A stretch of DNA of 64,000 nt from contig CAVYRO010000008.1 in NCBI GenBank assembly GCA_963771005.1, forward strand, positions 1,240,001 through 1,304,000, in the 5' to 3' direction. Each line of letters begins with the position of its first letter. Positions within the stretch are counted from its first letter, which is position 1. The DNA is from DASQZK01 sp963771005 (GTDB lineage Bacteria > Bacteroidota > Bacteroidia > Bacteroidales > GCA-2748055). Below the pieces are notes generated by a model that saw only the letters and a program-made list of their open reading frames with translations, ran no database searches and was not told the DNA's origin. Positions 1 through 9,046 of the stretch are shown here, in pieces. The position numbers and the translations under genes were made by a program.

Positions 1-874
1 TACTTTTGAGATCCCGGTTCGTTGCACATATCACCCTGAAATCGGAAGTAATTTCCTTGTTCCCTCCCACGCGTACAAAGGATTTGGATTCCAGAACCCT
101 CAGGAGTTCTATTTGCATTTTTGAGGAGATGGTGGCGATCTCATCAAGGAAGATCGTACCACCGTCGGCCATTTCGAACCGGCCTTTCCTGTTAAATGTA
201 GCACCCGTGAAGGCTCCTTTCTCATGCCCAAAAAGTTCGCTTTCAAGGAGACTTTCCGTGAGAGCCCCGCAATGCACGCTGATCATCGGGAAATATTTAC
301 GGGGTGAATTGGAATGAATCGCCCTGGCCACAAGTTCCTTCCCGGTGCCGCTTTCACCCGTGATGATGACAGATGAATTGGACTGGGCTATGCTGCTGAT
401 ATCATGCAGCACTTTTTTTAACGCCTCGCTTCCCCCGATAATATCCTCAACATCCACGAGCGAGGTTATCTTCTCCTTCAGGCTCTGGTTTTCTGCTTTC
501 AGGGTAACCTGGGCAGCTGCATTCCGGATCAGATGGGAGAGGTCATCCGGATCGAAAGGTTTGGTCACGTAATCGAAAGCCCCGTTTTTCAATGCCTGTA
601 CGGCAGTGTCGACAGAGGCGAATGCGGTCATGATGATAAATACGGGCTCCTTCGGCAGGGACTTGATCCTCCGGTGCATCTCCATCCCGTCCATCCCTGG
701 CATCTTGATATCGGCGAGTACGATATCGAAATTTTTCGCTTCGAGCAGGGAGAGGGCTTTTTTACCGTTTTCCGCGCATTCAACATCGTAACCGTCATCG
801 AGGAACCAGTTATACAGGGAATCCCTGACAGATTCTTCATCATCGACGATTAAAATGGAAATTTTTTCAGCCAT
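1..874 (-). CDS. Sigma-54-dependent response regulator (NtrC family), 3' part beyond window
   Basis: The translation from the ATG at 872-874 begins MAEKISILIVDDEESVRDS and runs open to the window edge (about 291 residues). It shows a receiver domain (acidic DD near residue 11, phospho-acceptor Asp in VLADIKMPG, conserved Lys in VTKPFDP). A sigma-54 AAA+ domain follows, with Walker A GESGTGKE and the sigma-54 contact loop GAFTGA. The rest of the AAA+ domain and the Fis-type HTH lie outside the window. The gene starts 11 bp after the histidine kinase at 886-2559, so the two form a two-component pair. A sigma-54-type promoter in front of the upstream operon (7314-7328) is the obvious target. That link is inference; the family assignment is secure. 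Confidence 0.95.
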   Translation of the reverse strand, partial: MAEKISILIVDDEESVRDSLYNWFLDDGYDVECAENGKKALSLLEAKNFDIVLADIKMPGMDGMEMHRRIKSLPKEPVFIIMTAFASVDTAVQALKNGAFDYVTKPFDPDDLSHLIRNAAAQVTLKAENQSLKEKITSLVDVEDIIGGSEALKKVLHDISSIAQSNSSVIITGESGTGKELVARAIHSNSPRKYFPMISVHCGALTESLLESELFGHEKGAFTGATFNRKGRFEMADGGTIFLDEIATISSKMQIELLRVLESKSFVRVGGNKEITSDFRVICATNRDLKS

Positions 875-885
875 TGTTTATTTAT

Positions 886-2559
886 TTAATTCTCTGCGAG
901 AGGAATGATGATCGAAAACGTGGTTCCCACACCTAATTTTGAATCCACCTCGATCTTTCCCTTATGGTTTTCCACGATCCCATGTACGATGGAAAGCCCG
1001 AGGCCTGTGCCACTCGTTTCCCTCTTCGTTGAAAAGAAGGGTTCGAAGATATTCGGGATATCTCCGGGGGCAATCCCCGACCCGTTATCGGCTATTTCCA
1101 TCCGGATCGTATCCTTATCCGGATTGAAAGTCCGGATAAGGATCTCTCCGTTTTCTGTGATCGCTTCGGAAGAATTTACGATCAGGGCCACACAGGCTTG
1201 CTTGATCTGGTTCGGACTGCAGAAAATACGGTCTGAAGCCGCCCCGAAATCGGTCTGAAAACTAATATCGGCCATCTTGATGGAATGGATCATCAGGTTA
1301 TAGGTTTCCCGAAGCAGTTTATGGAGGCTGGTAATCTCGAAATCCTCCCTGTCCTTTCTCGAAAAATCAAGTAATCCTTTTACAATGTCACCGCAACGTT
1401 TGGTTTCAGCTTCAATTAATTTCAGGTCTTTCAGGATGGTATCCTTCTTCTCATGGGAAAAACTTGCATTATTCAAATGCTTGTGAATGAGCTTGGTGTA
1501 GATCAGTATTCCCGAAAGGGGATTATTGATCTCATGGGCCACTGACGAGGAAAGTTTTCCAAGAGAAGCGATCCTCTCGACATGGATAAGTTCTTTCTGT
1601 GTTTCGGAAAGTTCCTCTGTTTTTTTCTGAACCTTGTATTCCAGTTGCTGTGACCAGTTCTGGAGTTCAAAGGTGGCGGCATTGATATTATCAAGCATGT
1701 TGTTAAAAGCCAGGGAAACCTTGCGTATATCTTCAAGGAGATCTTTTTTGATCTCCAGGCGGATGCTGTGATCGCCTTTTGAGACCGCCTCACTGGCGGT
1801 GATGATCAGCTTCAGCGGATTTTTGATCCTGCGTTGTGTGAACAGGACAAGGAAAGAAACCAGAAAGATGGTGATAAGGGTTGCCAAAAGAAGAAACTCA
1901 TTGGAAGATTTTTCCACAAAAGTATCCAGGTCTTCAAGTGGAATATTGATCATGAGTGAACCCAGAAATTCTTCATTCTGCGAATGGGCATGGCACGCCG
2001 CCGTATAGCAGGAAGGTGCATTTCGGATGGGTTTCCGGATGAGCAGCTGGCGGCGGCTTGCCGGATTTGCATACGCCCCGCAGCCAATGCCGTTTTTCAC
2101 AATACGGTAAGGTTTGTCATTACCCGAAAACAGGATTCCCAGGTCGGCATGGCATTCGATGCAATTGGGATTGCCGCGGTTTTCTCCCTCACCGGGAACT
2201 GATGTGAAGGAGAGACCTTCATGATCATCGTACATATTCACCTCGTCAATCCCCGACATAGTGCTGATGGTCTCAAGGGTACGCTGGAGCATCCCCCGGT
2301 CGTTCTCGAGCATGGAATAGTAAAGTGCTCCTTCCACGATGGAACTCACATGATCGCCGTTCTGCCGGATGGTCGTGTTGAACATCTCGACATACATCGA
2401 CCTGAATACGATATTAAACAAAATGAACAGAAAGATCAGGGATCCGGCCGTTACGAATACTACACGGCCATAGATCGACGACCTGATCCTGATGAATTTC
2501 CTGACATGCTGCCAGGCGGAGATCCTTGCGGGCAGGGATGCCATTGATTTTCCGGACAT
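886..2559 (-). CDS. Membrane sensor histidine kinase with two c-type haem motifs in the periplasmic loop
   Basis: 557 residues. A membrane segment lies at about residues 32-54, then a periplasmic region to about 220, a second membrane segment at 222-240, a HAMP linker, a coiled coil, and a NtrB/NtrY-like kinase core. The H-box is VAHEINNPLSG, the N-box VNSSEAI, and the G-boxes DNGSGI and GTGLGLSIVHG. The periplasmic loop holds CIECH (residues 133-137, a standard CxxCH haem site) and CYTAACH (184-190, a CX4CH spacing), so it probably binds one or two covalent haems and senses redox state or a small ligand. It is followed 11 bp later by a sigma-54 response regulator. Its position at the end of a ferredoxin/NrfD operon suggests that it controls that operon. 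Kinase identity is certain; haem binding is predicted from motifs only. Confidence 0.93.
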   Translation of the reverse strand: MSGKSMASLPARISAWQHVRKFIRIRSSIYGRVVFVTAGSLIFLFILFNIVFRSMYVEMFNTTIRQNGDHVSSIVEGALYYSMLENDRGMLQRTLETISTMSGIDEVNMYDDHEGLSFTSVPGEGENRGNPNCIECHADLGILFSGNDKPYRIVKNGIGCGAYANPASRRQLLIRKPIRNAPSCYTAACHAHSQNEEFLGSLMINIPLEDLDTFVEKSSNEFLLLATLITIFLVSFLVLFTQRRIKNPLKLIITASEAVSKGDHSIRLEIKKDLLEDIRKVSLAFNNMLDNINAATFELQNWSQQLEYKVQKKTEELSETQKELIHVERIASLGKLSSSVAHEINNPLSGILIYTKLIHKHLNNASFSHEKKDTILKDLKLIEAETKRCGDIVKGLLDFSRKDREDFEITSLHKLLRETYNLMIHSIKMADISFQTDFGAASDRIFCSPNQIKQACVALIVNSSEAITENGEILIRTFNPDKDTIRMEIADNGSGIAPGDIPNIFEPFFSTKRETSGTGLGLSIVHGIVENHKGKIEVDSKLGVGTTFSIIIPLAEN

Positions 2560-2712
2560 ATTTATCTCCCTATTTTATAAGTAAATTTATTGATTCTTTT
2601 ATCCCGGTACACCAAAAATCCATCACAGAAAAACCCCCGGCAAACATTTTTAAAATTACATAAATTTCAAAGAATATTTACCGGGGATCCTATGATTTAT
2701 AACTGCTCTATA

Positions 2713-3424
2713 TCAGGCCAGGAACCCGGATTGGAATTTCTCCCATATCTCGCCGGGCATTCCTGCCAGTATATGATCAGTCAGCTCGCCTCCTTCCTGG
2801 AGAACGGCCACGGTTTGGTCCTGGGAACCGGCGTTGGCCACATCAAGAATAAATTCCCTGAACCGCAGCACCTCATTCCGGAACCATGTCCTGGCATCCT
2901 CAGCCATATAGCATGCTCCGGTTTCCTCGTGCCATTTTTCAGGTTTGATCCGGCACATCCAGCCACCGTCGTAGGGATCCCCGGCGATAACTTCCGCATT
3001 TCCCGAAAGAGCCTGATTTATGCCGGCAACCACTCCGGTCACCGGTGATGCAAGATCAATATGCCTCCCGTCATTTGTAAGCCGGGCAATGACCTGGCCC
3101 TTCCGGATTCTTTCACCGGCTGAGGGAAGTCCCTCCACAGTGACCGCGCCGGTAATGTGAACAAGAAGGTCGTCAGCACCGATTTTTGCCATTCCTGATT
3201 TTTCAAGAAAGGCCCAGGTATGATAACGGCTGAAGAACAGGCCCTGGGGTATCCTGAGAATATTGTGCCGAAAGGGCACCCAGGGTCTCCCCGATCCCGG
3301 CCCTGATCTTCAGCGGTCTGTTTATCAGTATCCACACCGGGATGATCAGGACGAGGAAAGCGATGATTATGAGATATTCAATACCCTTGGTATCGAAAAT
3401 ATTGGTATATGAAAAACCGTCCAT
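2713..3424 (-). CDS. Membrane-anchored GcvH-like protein (single frameshift near 3270)
   Basis: Two overlapping frames together make one protein. The first (3424 to about 3270) starts MDGFSYTNIFDTKGIEYLI and has one membrane helix at about residues 15-33. The second (to 2713) has a glycine-cleavage-H-like fold: SRYHTWAFLEKSG, then ASPVTGVVAGIN and YDGGWMCRIKPEKW. The frames differ by one surplus base; dropping one C from the CCC at the junction restores reading. The C-terminal half of the protein at 5584-7255 has the same membrane-helix/GcvH order, which supports fusing the frames. On ungapped alignment the lipoyl lysine of true GcvH is replaced by Gly, so this is probably a structural relative rather than a lipoyl carrier. 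It sits 24 bp after the NrfD gene and belongs to that operon. Exact role unknown. Confidence 0.75.
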
Positions 3425-3448
3425 AGTTATTTAATTTTAATGAGTTAA

Positions 3449-4672
3449 TCAATGTCTGGCCGCCTGACCGGTTTCGTTAAGCACAGGCAAACGGTTAACG
3501 ATCCAGCGGAAAATCCATATCTCGACAAAAAGTACGGTCAGGGTGACTACAAACTCCTGCCATGATGGAACGTAATGAGCGGTGGCATCCCAATGAAACC
3601 CGATGATCGTGACATTCGCCCGGTTGAGGATGATGCCGATGATGGTCAGAACGGCAGCAAGTCTGATCAAGAAGGTATTCTGGTGACGGTAGCTGTAAAA
3701 ATAAAGGATCATGGGAACCAGAACGAAGCCCAGCATCTCGGTGAGATACCAGTAACCCATCGGGGTGCTCAGCAGATCCCAGTGCTTTCCGTGCACAAAG
3801 ACGAGTATTTGCAGGAAAAAGTAAGCAAACATGGCAAATCCACAGGTTTTGGCCAGCCCTTGCAGGATCCCGCTGTGTTTCCGGCGATTTTCCGGGCTTA
3901 TCTTATCAAAAAAGACCTTATGGCTGATCGAACCTTCAAAGATCACCATGGAGAGCCCGGCAAAGATGCTGGAAACAAAGAAGAGAACGGGGATGAATTC
4001 CGAATACCAGAGAGGATGGATCTTATCCTTTGCCATAAGGTAGAGCGCACCCAGTCCCGACTGGTGCAGCGTTGACAGGGTAATGCCGAAAATTACAGCT
4101 GCCAGCGTCATTCCCGAAAGGATGTTCCTTGCCCGTTTTGCCCCGATCCATTCCGCGATCGCGGGTGAAAACTCGATGAGTTGTGCCAGCATATAAAGAA
4201 GGAAATGCCAGGCTACAAGAAAAAGGACCGAGCTTACCCCGAAATTGTTGCCTATGATCGGGTTGATCACATTCCAGGGCCTGCCAAGGTCGAGCAGCAA
4301 GGCTCCCGCATAGAAGAGATAGGCAAGAAATCCGTTCAGGACGGTCACCCTTACAATGGACTGGTACCTCTTGTTGTTCAGGATATAAACGATGAAGGTG
4401 ATGACATAGGCACCTCCCGCGAAGGCTACGCCCGTAACCACGTCAAAACCTATCCATAACCCCCATGGCACTTCCTGGGAGAGGTTCGTTATGGAGCCCA
4501 GGCCTTTGGCAAACCGGATGACGATGAGCGCGATACCCAGGATGATCACAGGCAGGGAGATTATGTTGAACGGAGTCAGGATCCTGCCCTTGGGTCTGAG
4601 CTCCGAGACCAGGAACTTCCATAAAGGTTCGCCGTTCCGGGTCCGGGATAGGGTATATTCTGAATTATTCAT
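3449..4672 (-). CDS. NrfD/PsrC-family membrane quinol oxidoreductase subunit
   Basis: The start is placed at the ATG at 4670-4672 (MNNSEYTLSRTRNGEPLWKF), giving about 407 residues. An upstream in-frame start would add about 25 residues overlapping the ferredoxin gene. The protein has many hydrophobic helices, with the features of the long NrfD/HmcC/HybB-type subunits: WGLWIGFDVVTGVAFAGGAY, then LGALYLMAKDKIHPLWYS. This family takes electrons from or gives them to menaquinone and docks a periplasmic Fe-S subunit. Here that partner is encoded directly upstream (4665-5538), overlapping by 8 bp. No molybdopterin or multihaem catalytic subunit is encoded in the visible part of the operon, so the terminal donor or acceptor is unknown. 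Family assignment is strong; direction of electron flow cannot be told. Confidence 0.9.
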   Translation of the reverse strand: MNNSEYTLSRTRNGEPLWKFLVSELRPKGRILTPFNIISLPVIILGIALIVIRFAKGLGSITNLSQEVPWGLWIGFDVVTGVAFAGGAYVITFIVYILNNKRYQSIVRVTVLNGFLAYLFYAGALLLDLGRPWNVINPIIGNNFGVSSVLFLVAWHFLLYMLAQLIEFSPAIAEWIGAKRARNILSGMTLAAVIFGITLSTLHQSGLGALYLMAKDKIHPLWYSEFIPVLFFVSSIFAGLSMVIFEGSISHKVFFDKISPENRRKHSGILQGLAKTCGFAMFAYFFLQILVFVHGKHWDLLSTPMGYWYLTEMLGFVLVPMILYFYSYRHQNTFLIRLAAVLTIIGIILNRANVTIIGFHWDATAHYVPSWQEFVVTLTVLFVEIWIFRWIVNRLPVLNETGQAARH

Positions 4673-5538
4673 GGGTTGTATCGGTATTATCAGGTTTATT
4701 TTTGGTTGAATTATGAATGCCCAGGAGCAAAGCGGGCCAAAGGACAAAAATCGACGGCACGCTGTAGAGGAAACTTTTCGTCAGCTCAGGATAGGGCTTT
4801 TTCTCGAGCTTTGTGTTGAAGCCCAGTTCTTCGAAAGGTACCGCCGACAGGTATAGGAATCCCGTACCCCCGGCCTCATGTTCCCCGTAAATGTAATCGT
4901 AATACATACCGGGATTGTCGTGGATTCTTTTCCGGGCCTCCGCAATCATTTCACGCCGGGTCCCAAAGGTCAAGCGCCTCGGCAGGACAATTTTCGACGC
5001 ATGCCGGGACTTTCCCTTCCGCAAGTCTGTCAAAGCACATATCGCATTTAACGATCTTCGGGTTGGCGCTGTTATATTCGAATTTCGGCATTTCGAAAGG
5101 ACAGGATACCATGCAATATCTGCACCCCATACATTTCTCTCCCCTCCAGGTCACCGGGCCTTCATCCGTTTTATGCATTGCCTCTGTAAGACATGCTGAA
5201 GCACAGGCCGGCTGGTTGCATTGCATACATTGCCTTTTGACATACATCTCTCCTTTTGAGGTATCAAATGCGTTGATGACAGAACGGCGATTTTCATTCG
5301 TCTTCCGCGTGGTACCGGCCACCGGCAGATCATCTTTGTCAGGTTCCGGAAGCCCGTGTTCCCAGGCACACACAAATTCACATGTCTGGCAACCGCCGCA
5401 ACGGGTCGAATCATAAAGTACAGCACGGAATTCCCTGTCATCTCCCTCTTTGGCCGCCCTGCCCGGCTTTTTCCCCATTCCAAGGGATACGCCGGTTATG
5501 CCGACTACCTTAAAAAAGGTTCTTCTGTTAATTCCCAT
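4665..5538 (-). CDS. Tat-exported four-cluster ferredoxin with C-terminal membrane anchor, HmcB/HybA-like (frameshift near 4975)
   Basis: The N-terminus MGINRRTFFKVVGITGVSLG is a Tat signal (RRTFFK). Cysteine groups for four [4Fe-4S] clusters follow: CGGCQTCEFVC, CMQCNQPACASAC, CMGCRYCMVSCPF, and CDMCF with CVENCP. The first frame stops soon after CPAEAL; the next frame (from about 4975 to 4665) continues with TFGTRREMIAEARKRI, then IYGEHEAGGTGFLYLSAVPF and a terminal hydrophobic helix, exactly the order of HmcB-type proteins. One surplus base separates them; GCGCTTGACC read as GCGCTGACC gives ALTFG. It is therefore treated as one gene. Its product would sit on the outer face of the inner membrane and pass electrons to the NrfD subunit encoded next. 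Confidence 0.82.
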
Positions 5539-5583
5539 TTTTTAAATTATTTGAGGTTAGTAAAGCAAGTGTCTTTTTGAGTT

Positions 5584-7255
5584 TTACCTGGAAAGATTGA
5601 TGAACTGTGACTGGAATTCCTCCCATAGGTCCGGTCCCAGATCTTCGAGTATTCCTTCCTTCATCTCACCGCCTTCCTGGAGTATGATCAAGGCGTTTCC
5701 GCTCCTCACGGCCGATGAAATGAAATCCTTCAGCCTTATAAACTCCGTATGTATCCATTCACGGTAACCCTGGCCCATCAGAAAAGCCTTTGTCTCTTTC
5801 AGCCAGTTCATGGGTTCGATCCGGTAGACCCATCCCCCGTTAAGGGGATCGGAATTTATAAGGAAGGAAGCGGAAACAAGTTTTTTATTATTTTCAATGA
5901 TCGTTCCTGAAACCGGGGAAAGGATATCGAGTTGTTTCCCGTTCTGGATGAGGGAAAGAAAAACCTCTCCTCTTCTCACTATATCACCCGTTGAATGCAT
6001 TTTTATCCGTGTAACGGTTCCTGTAACCCGGGGCAGAAAATCATCGATCCCGGTCCTGACATACCCTTCCTTTTCCATGAATGCCCAGGTATGGGTCCGG
6101 TCAAAGAAAAGCCCCCCGGGTACTGCCACTGAATCCGGGCCGAATGCTTTTTTACCGGATACTTTGGAAAATTCTTCCACCCCGGATCTGTCCCGGAATA
6201 CCCGGAGAAAGAGGAGGAGTAATAATCCCGCTGCCAGGACTATGACTATTACCACCAATGACGGTATTATTGAGGCAGGGGGAGTCATAGCCGGAGAAGG
6301 GATCGCAGGGGTAGTTTTCAGCAGGTTTATGGAAGCCTGCTGTTCCTGGAAGGTGAGACCCATCAGGCCGGACTTTTCAACATATTTCTGCCCTTCAGAG
6401 GTCAGCCACCCGAGCAGGGCCAGCTCTGCTTCTTCGACGGGTTGGGAATCAGAAACAGCATACACCCTGCTGCAAAGGACGGCCGGGTATTTCCCGATCC
6501 ATATACCGTGTTCGAAGTCCGCTGAGGAAGCATAGATGTTTTCTGAAGCATCGAGTACCTGGTTTGCATTTATATCGACAGGAATAATCCTGATTTTATC
6601 ATGCATGTCACTCCCTGCTAATTTCCGGAGATCTGACAGCCGGCAAAATCCGATGGCATTGACATCAAGTAGTACATGCCCGAGCATATCCACTGCGGTA
6701 TTAGCCTCATTCGCAATTATCCGGTCTTCACCGGTTTGCATGAATGCAGAGAGGTATGCCAGAATGGAAGGATCACGGGGCAACCATGCACTGACAGGTA
6801 TTGAGCGACCTGTTTTTTGGATCGTTTGGTTCCCCGGTCCGCCGAAGACCCGGAAAAAGTCTTCAGAAGTCAGGCCGGCAGCTTCAATTTCCGCCCTGAA
6901 GGGATTTGCTATATTCATTACGGGCACGATAACATCCCGCCCTAGAAGTGATCTTCCACCCTGCGGTGATCATTCCTTCCTTTAATTCGCGGCCGTTAAT
7001 AATTCCTATCGTACCTGATGTTTGAATGATTTCCGGCCTGATTTCTGGCACCGCTTTGATTGAAACGGCGGGTTCCGGGTTCTCTGCCGAATAGAATCCT
7101 ATCCATTCAGAGGCAATGCCGGCCGTTGCAGGGGAGCTCCATATCCTGACCGGATCGCCGGGAGTCGCATTTTTTACTGATGCCCCGGCATAAGACAGTC
7201 CGGCTGTGCTCATGATCAGGCCAAAGATTCCAATTAATAACGATCTTGATTTCAT
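5584..7255 (-). CDS. Periplasmic-binding-like domain fused by a membrane helix to a GcvH-like domain (frameshift near 6935)
   Basis: The first frame (7255 to about 6935) has a signal peptide (MKSRSLLIGIFGLIMSTAG) and a phosphate-binding-protein-like start with SSPATAGIASEWIGFY and TSGTIGIINGRELKEG. The second frame resumes with GRDVIVPVMNIANPF and continues the PstS-like fold (SIPVSAWLPRDPSILAYLSA). It then has a proline-rich linker, one membrane helix (IIPSLVVIVIVLAAGLLLLL) and a GcvH-like domain (RTHTWAFMEKEG, SPVSGTIIENN, NGGWVYRIEP). One surplus T in ATCACTTCTAGGG explains the break. It is the first gene of the operon, 45 bp before the ferredoxin, behind a sigma-54 promoter. The domain pairing implies coupling of a periplasmic ligand or anion sensor to the redox complex; no biochemical role is established. 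The GcvH lipoyl lysine position is Gly. Confidence 0.78.
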
Positions 7256-7313
7256 GTTCCCAGGTTTTAGTTTATCTCTGACAGTGTTTTTTCAATAACA
7301 CAATCAGCAACAA

Positions 7314-7328
7314 TCAAACCGGGTGCCA
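7314..7328 (-). promoter_or_regulatory. Sigma-54 promoter (-24/-12)
   Basis: Read on the minus strand the site is TGGCAC-CCGGT-TTGA: the -24 GG and the -12 element are separated exactly as in the consensus TGGCAC-N5-TTGC, with only the last C changed to A. Transcription would start near 7303, leaving a leader of about 48 nt before the ATG at 7255. The operon it would drive ends with a sigma-54-dependent activator gene, which strengthens the call. Confidence 0.7.
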
Positions 7329-7391
7329 ACAAGATTTACTTACTGATCTAGTGGTGTTTACTCATGTTTTTACAGATCATAAAAAATAGCA

Positions 7392-7476
7392 TAGTGTTGT
7401 ATTTTTAAACAGTAGTTTACCAGATTGATATCTAAAGACCTGTTTTTGTGAGTGTTATGGGTAGTGTTGTATTTTA
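7392..7476. promoter_or_regulatory. Candidate upstream activator sites: paired direct repeat
   Basis: TAGTGTTGTATTTTTA at 7392-7407 recurs as TAGTGTTGTATTTTA at 7462-7476, 70 bp apart. They lie about 65-80 and 135-150 bp upstream of the sigma-54 -24 box, the usual distance range for NtrC-type enhancers. A looser relative (TAGTGGTGTTTAC) occurs near 7350. Regulator binding is inference. Confidence 0.4.
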
Positions 7477-7588
7477 CATCATGTGTTGATTTTTGCAGCA
7501 GTACTCTTTCAAACACCTCATCCTCTGGGCCCCTTCTCATTGAAAGAGAGAGGGGTGACATGTTAGGATCTCGCTACTTTTTAGATTG

Positions 7589-7704
7589 GACGTAAAGCCC
7601 CTCTCCTTCAGGGGAGGGGTTGGGGAGGGGTGGTCGCAAGCAGACCTTCATCGATCACTTTTTTGAAACCATCACCTCCCTGGCCACCTCACCCCCCCGG
7701 CCCC
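7589..7704 (-). repeat. GC-rich dispersed repeat, part split off by the IS
   Basis: Read on the minus strand this segment matches the ends of the copies at 50.2-51.9 kb: GGGGTGAGGTGGCCAGGGAG, then the reverse of the TTTACGTCC / CCCCTCCCCTGAAGGAGAGG palindrome. Together with 9052-9270 it forms one interrupted stretch; the IS sits inside its GGGGGCCGGGGGG part. Confidence 0.8.
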
Positions 7705-7741
7705 CATAAGCGCTAACTTAAGATTTGTAAATTAGATTCAA

Positions 7742-7761
7742 ATGTCCTATATTTAGGACAT
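7742..7761 (+). promoter_or_regulatory. Hairpin covering the transposase start codon
   Basis: ATGTCCTA (7742-7749) pairs perfectly with TAGGACAT (7754-7761) around a TATT loop. The 3' arm contains the first two bases of the start codon (ATG at 7760-7762). In RNA read from outside the IS, this stem would hide the start, a known way for IS elements to limit transposase made from neighbouring promoters. Function here is inferred. Confidence 0.55.
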
Positions 7762-9038
7762 GAAAGCAACCATCAACTACCTTAACGAAGACTGGAAAGT
7801 CTTAAGCAAATTCTTTCCTGAAGGTTGGGAAGAACAATCCAGATCTCTTGGTGCCTTAACGCGAATGAGATCAGTATCCTCGGTTTCTAATCTGTTACAA
7901 ATCTTTTTAATACACTTGGCTGATGGCCATTCTTTACGGGAAACCGTCGCCATAGCAAAACGAGCTGGCATTGCAGACCTATCTGATGTAGCTTTGTTAA
8001 AACGACTAAGAAGTTCCTCGGAATGGTTTCGCTGGATGTCCTTAAAACTTTTGAATAACAGGGGCATTGAGATGAAACCACATCGAAAATTAGCCCGGTA
8101 TTCTATCAAAAGCATAGATGCCTCTGTGATCACAGAACCAGGAAGTACTGGGACCAACTGGCGTCTACATTACAGCCTTAATTTATTTGGATTGGACTGT
8201 GATCAGTTCATTATAACGCAACCTTCAACGGGTGAGAGTTTTTTAAATTTCAAAATTGATGAAAATGATTTACTCATAGCGGACCGAGCATATGGAAATC
8301 TCCAAGGCATGAAATACGTCAAGGAAAAGGGAGGTGAATTTATTGTGCGATATAGGACCAAATCATTTACTCTGACCCATGAGAATAAAGAATTTGACTT
8401 ACTAAAAGCCTTACGGGAATTAAAGCCCAGGCAAATTAAAGAATGGAATTTGACAGCCAGAACACGGGATAGCGGTCAATTAAACTTGCGCATTTGTGCC
8501 ATAAAGAAAAGTAAGAAGGCAGCTGAACAAGCCATTAAAAAGGCCAGAAAAGTTGCCATAAAAAAACAGAAATCCGTTAGCGAGGAAACTCTTGAAATGC
8601 AGAAATATGTTATCATAGCCACCTCATTGCCAGAAGAGATAAGTGCTAAATTAGTGCTAGAATTGTATCGATGCAGATGGCAGGTTGAAATCGCATTCAA
8701 AAGATTGAAAAGCATTTTGGGGTTGGGTCATCTGCCAAAATTCGATGAGCAATCCTCCAAGGCATGGCTTCATGGAAAGATATTTACCGCACTGCTGTCA
8801 CAGGCAATCGTCGATCAAGGTCGACTTTTTTCCCCATGGGGTTATCCATTGTAAAGGATCTAAGGCCACCAGGGGAAATTTATGGAGGGAAACCTCGTTT
8901 GCATTATTATTAATCCGTCAAGCCGTAGTACCTAAACTTGATTTGGAAACATGCTTACAAAATTGGCATGAAATCCAAGTAAAGTTATCTGAAAATCGCA
9001 GAAAGAGAATTATGCAGATTTATAAAATCATACCTTAA
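7760..9038 (+). CDS. IS4-family transposase (frameshift near 8840)
   Basis: DDE transposase. The first catalytic Asp is in KSIDASVI (residue 120), the second in LLIADRAYG (residue 175). The Glu lies in the diagnostic YRCRWQVEIAFKRLK (Y-x2-R-x3-E-x6-K). The main frame ends at 8854 after FSPWGYPL. The downstream frame supplies the usual family tail (RGNLWRETSFALLLIRQAV ... IMQIYKIIP) to 9038, four bases past the start of the right inverted repeat. One surplus base around 8835-8850 explains the split. The main frame alone already holds all catalytic residues, so activity of the short form cannot be excluded. Confidence 0.88.
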
Positions 9039-9046
9039 GTTAGCGC

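Noticed and set aside
3575..4075. 166-codon plus-strand frame over the NrfD gene
   Set aside because: Antisense shadow: the minus strand encodes a clear membrane protein family, and this frame is rich in Asp/Lys/Gln with no motif.
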